Part shown: positions 63,124-64,000 of the stretch, one piece after another | Layout: the number at the start of each line of letters is the position of its first letter | How positions within the stretch are numbered: position 1 is the stretch's first letter | Notes under the pieces: generated by a model | What the model was told of the DNA's origin: nothing | The model's input: the letters and a program-made list of their open reading frames with translations, nothing else | The model's database searches: none | Made by a program: the position numbers and the translations under genes | From: Phycisphaeraceae bacterium | Lineage (GTDB): Bacteria; Planctomycetota; Phycisphaerae; Phycisphaerales; Zrk34 | DNA length: 64,000 nucleotides | NCBI GenBank assembly: GCA_028282685.1 | Contig: JANQHK010000094.1 | Location: forward strand, 28,064 to 92,063 | Direction: 5' to 3'

Positions 63124-64000
63124 TCACTCGGCCACGGTGACCAGGTGATGGCGTTTGGCGAAGAGTGCCTGCGACCAGCCGACGCCCATGGCTGCACCCG
63201 CCACGCCCACCGAGGCGTACATCGCCGGCATCGCCAGGGTCAGAGAGAGGAAGCGATACCCGTCGTACAATCCGCGGCTGGAGTAGAGCGTGGAGAGTAA
63301 TTCGTTGGCGTTGTCGTAGGAATACAGCCATGCACAGGCATAGGCCCCCACGCCCACCGCCAGCGGGCTGAGCACGATTGCCAGGTAGCGCGTGGTGGGA
63401 AACATCTGGTGGGCGACCAGTCCGGCGACGGTGAAGCCGATGAAGATCGCAGCGAAGACCTGTTGCACGTTGGTCGAGCGCAGGATCAGCAGCGTCAGCA
63501 CCGCCCCCACCACCACCGCCACCGCCCCGCCGAGCATGCCGGGCATTTCCGGCGGCTCGATCTTGCGCTCGCCCGTTTTGCCATTCGCCATGAACTCATA
63601 ACCGATGGTCCCGGCCCAGCAGACCGCCTGCGCGACCAGCGCAGCGACCAGCGTGACCAGGAAATCCATCCAAATCGCACGCATCAGGACAAGCACGACA
63701 GCGATCGCCGCCACGGCAATCACCGCAGCGCCCTGCAGCATCACCTGTTCCTTGGCCACGGGGATGGCCTCGGCTTCCTCGAAGGTCGGGCAGCGCAACC
63801 ATTTCGGCAGACGCCGCCGCAATGGCCCCCGCCCCACCCCGATCGCCAACGACACCACGCCCAGCACCACCGCCCACACGATCATCTCCAGCATCATCAG
63901 CCCAAAATCCCCAGGCAACCGAGCTTGCTGCAACCAGGGATCGACCGCTCCGCCGGCCAAGGCGGCAAAACTGAACGCTCCGCTGAATACGAACCACCCG
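63124..64000 (-). CDS. Multi-pass membrane protein, 5' end outside window
   Basis: The frame is open to the right edge with no start visible (a TTG at 63960 is interior), so about 292 residues are seen and the N-terminus is missing. About seven hydrophobic helices (for example IVWAVVLGVVSLAIGV, AVIAVAAIAVVLVLM, AIFIGFTVAGLVAHQM). No domain recognised. Confidence 0.7.
   Translation of the reverse strand, partial: GWFVFSGAFSFAALAGGAVDPWLQQARLPGDFGLMMLEMIVWAVVLGVVSLAIGVGRGPLRRRLPKWLRCPTFEEAEAIPVAKEQVMLQGAAVIAVAAIAVVLVLMRAIWMDFLVTLVAALVAQAVCWAGTIGYEFMANGKTGERKIEPPEMPGMLGGAVAVVVGAVLTLLILRSTNVQQVFAAIFIGFTVAGLVAHQMFPTTRYLAIVLSPLAVGVGAYACAWLYSYDNANELLSTLYSSRGLYDGYRFLSLTLAMPAMYASVGVAGAAMGVGWSQALFAKRHHLVTVAE

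Noticed and set aside
63124..63960. TTG at 63960 as the start of the membrane protein
   Set aside because: The frame continues upstream to the window edge with membrane-helix-like residues, so the true start lies outside.

Overview
The window is GC-rich, densely coded chromosomal DNA from a Gram-negative bacterium. I infer a planctomycete, most likely of the class Phycisphaerae. The supporting content is peptidoglycan genes (mraY, murF, murE, rodA, PBP2) together with a Kdo gene (kdsB), a FabZ-like protein, FolE2, bactofilins, GYF_2 and EF-hand small proteins, many TPR proteins, and a Tad locus carrying FHA domains and a Ser/Thr kinase. No phage, IS element or CRISPR array was seen. The taxonomic call rests on gene content only.

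Layout. 1-3961 (minus): murE-murF-mraY, each pair overlapping by ATGA; mraY runs off the left edge. 4130-5881 (plus): a GAF/receiver protein with a degenerate phospho-acceptor helix. 5889-14731: desaturase, kdsB-pyrG, a TPR protein, def and fmt (convergent), a 3D-domain protein and a HEAT/TPR protein. 14889-16782: leuA preceded by what looks like a complete transcription attenuator with a Leu-rich leader peptide. 16808-26520: small membrane proteins, two bactofilin-type proteins, a cysteine hydrolase, a 57-aa Hc1-like protein, FabZ-like and UvrC-like proteins, DciA, a sulfotransferase-glycosyltransferase fusion, a DUF488 protein and tRNA-Gly(CCC). 27195-35111 (minus): a four-gene operon of a large TPR protein, ExbB/TolQ, ExbD/TolR and an 1152-aa protein combining a TolB-like propeller, a TonB/TolA-type SxxxH helix, a proline-rich stalk and an alpha/alpha toroid. 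35244-39560 (minus): a compact uronate operon (OYE-type oxidoreductase, GH88, SDR, KDPG aldolase).

39730-54544 (plus) is a Tad/Flp pilus locus. It has two CpaF-type ATPases (one with an FHA domain), two Flp-like pilins, a prepilin peptidase, TadE/TadG-like proteins, CpaB, TadB, TadC, a TPR-bearing Ser/Thr kinase and a second FHA protein. This suggests pilus assembly controlled by Thr phosphorylation. No secretin or CpaE homologue lies in the window.

54545-64000: a strong sigma70-like promoter with a long structured leader before a small secreted protein, tRNA-Leu(UAA), a CPBP protease, GYF_2 and membrane proteins, then PBP2-RodA (ATGA overlap; PBP2 carries an EF-hand-like loop), FolE2, an EF-hand fragment, a nested inverted-repeat element and a partial membrane protein.

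The best candidate for an undescribed system is the ExbB/ExbD/propeller-toroid/TPR operon, which looks like a rebuilt Tol-Pal or Ton machine. Next are the leuA attenuator and the FHA/kinase-wired Tad locus. Dispersed non-coding repeats (an 8-bp-period array at three loci, a shared hairpin at two loci, and the nested inverted repeat) are also notable.
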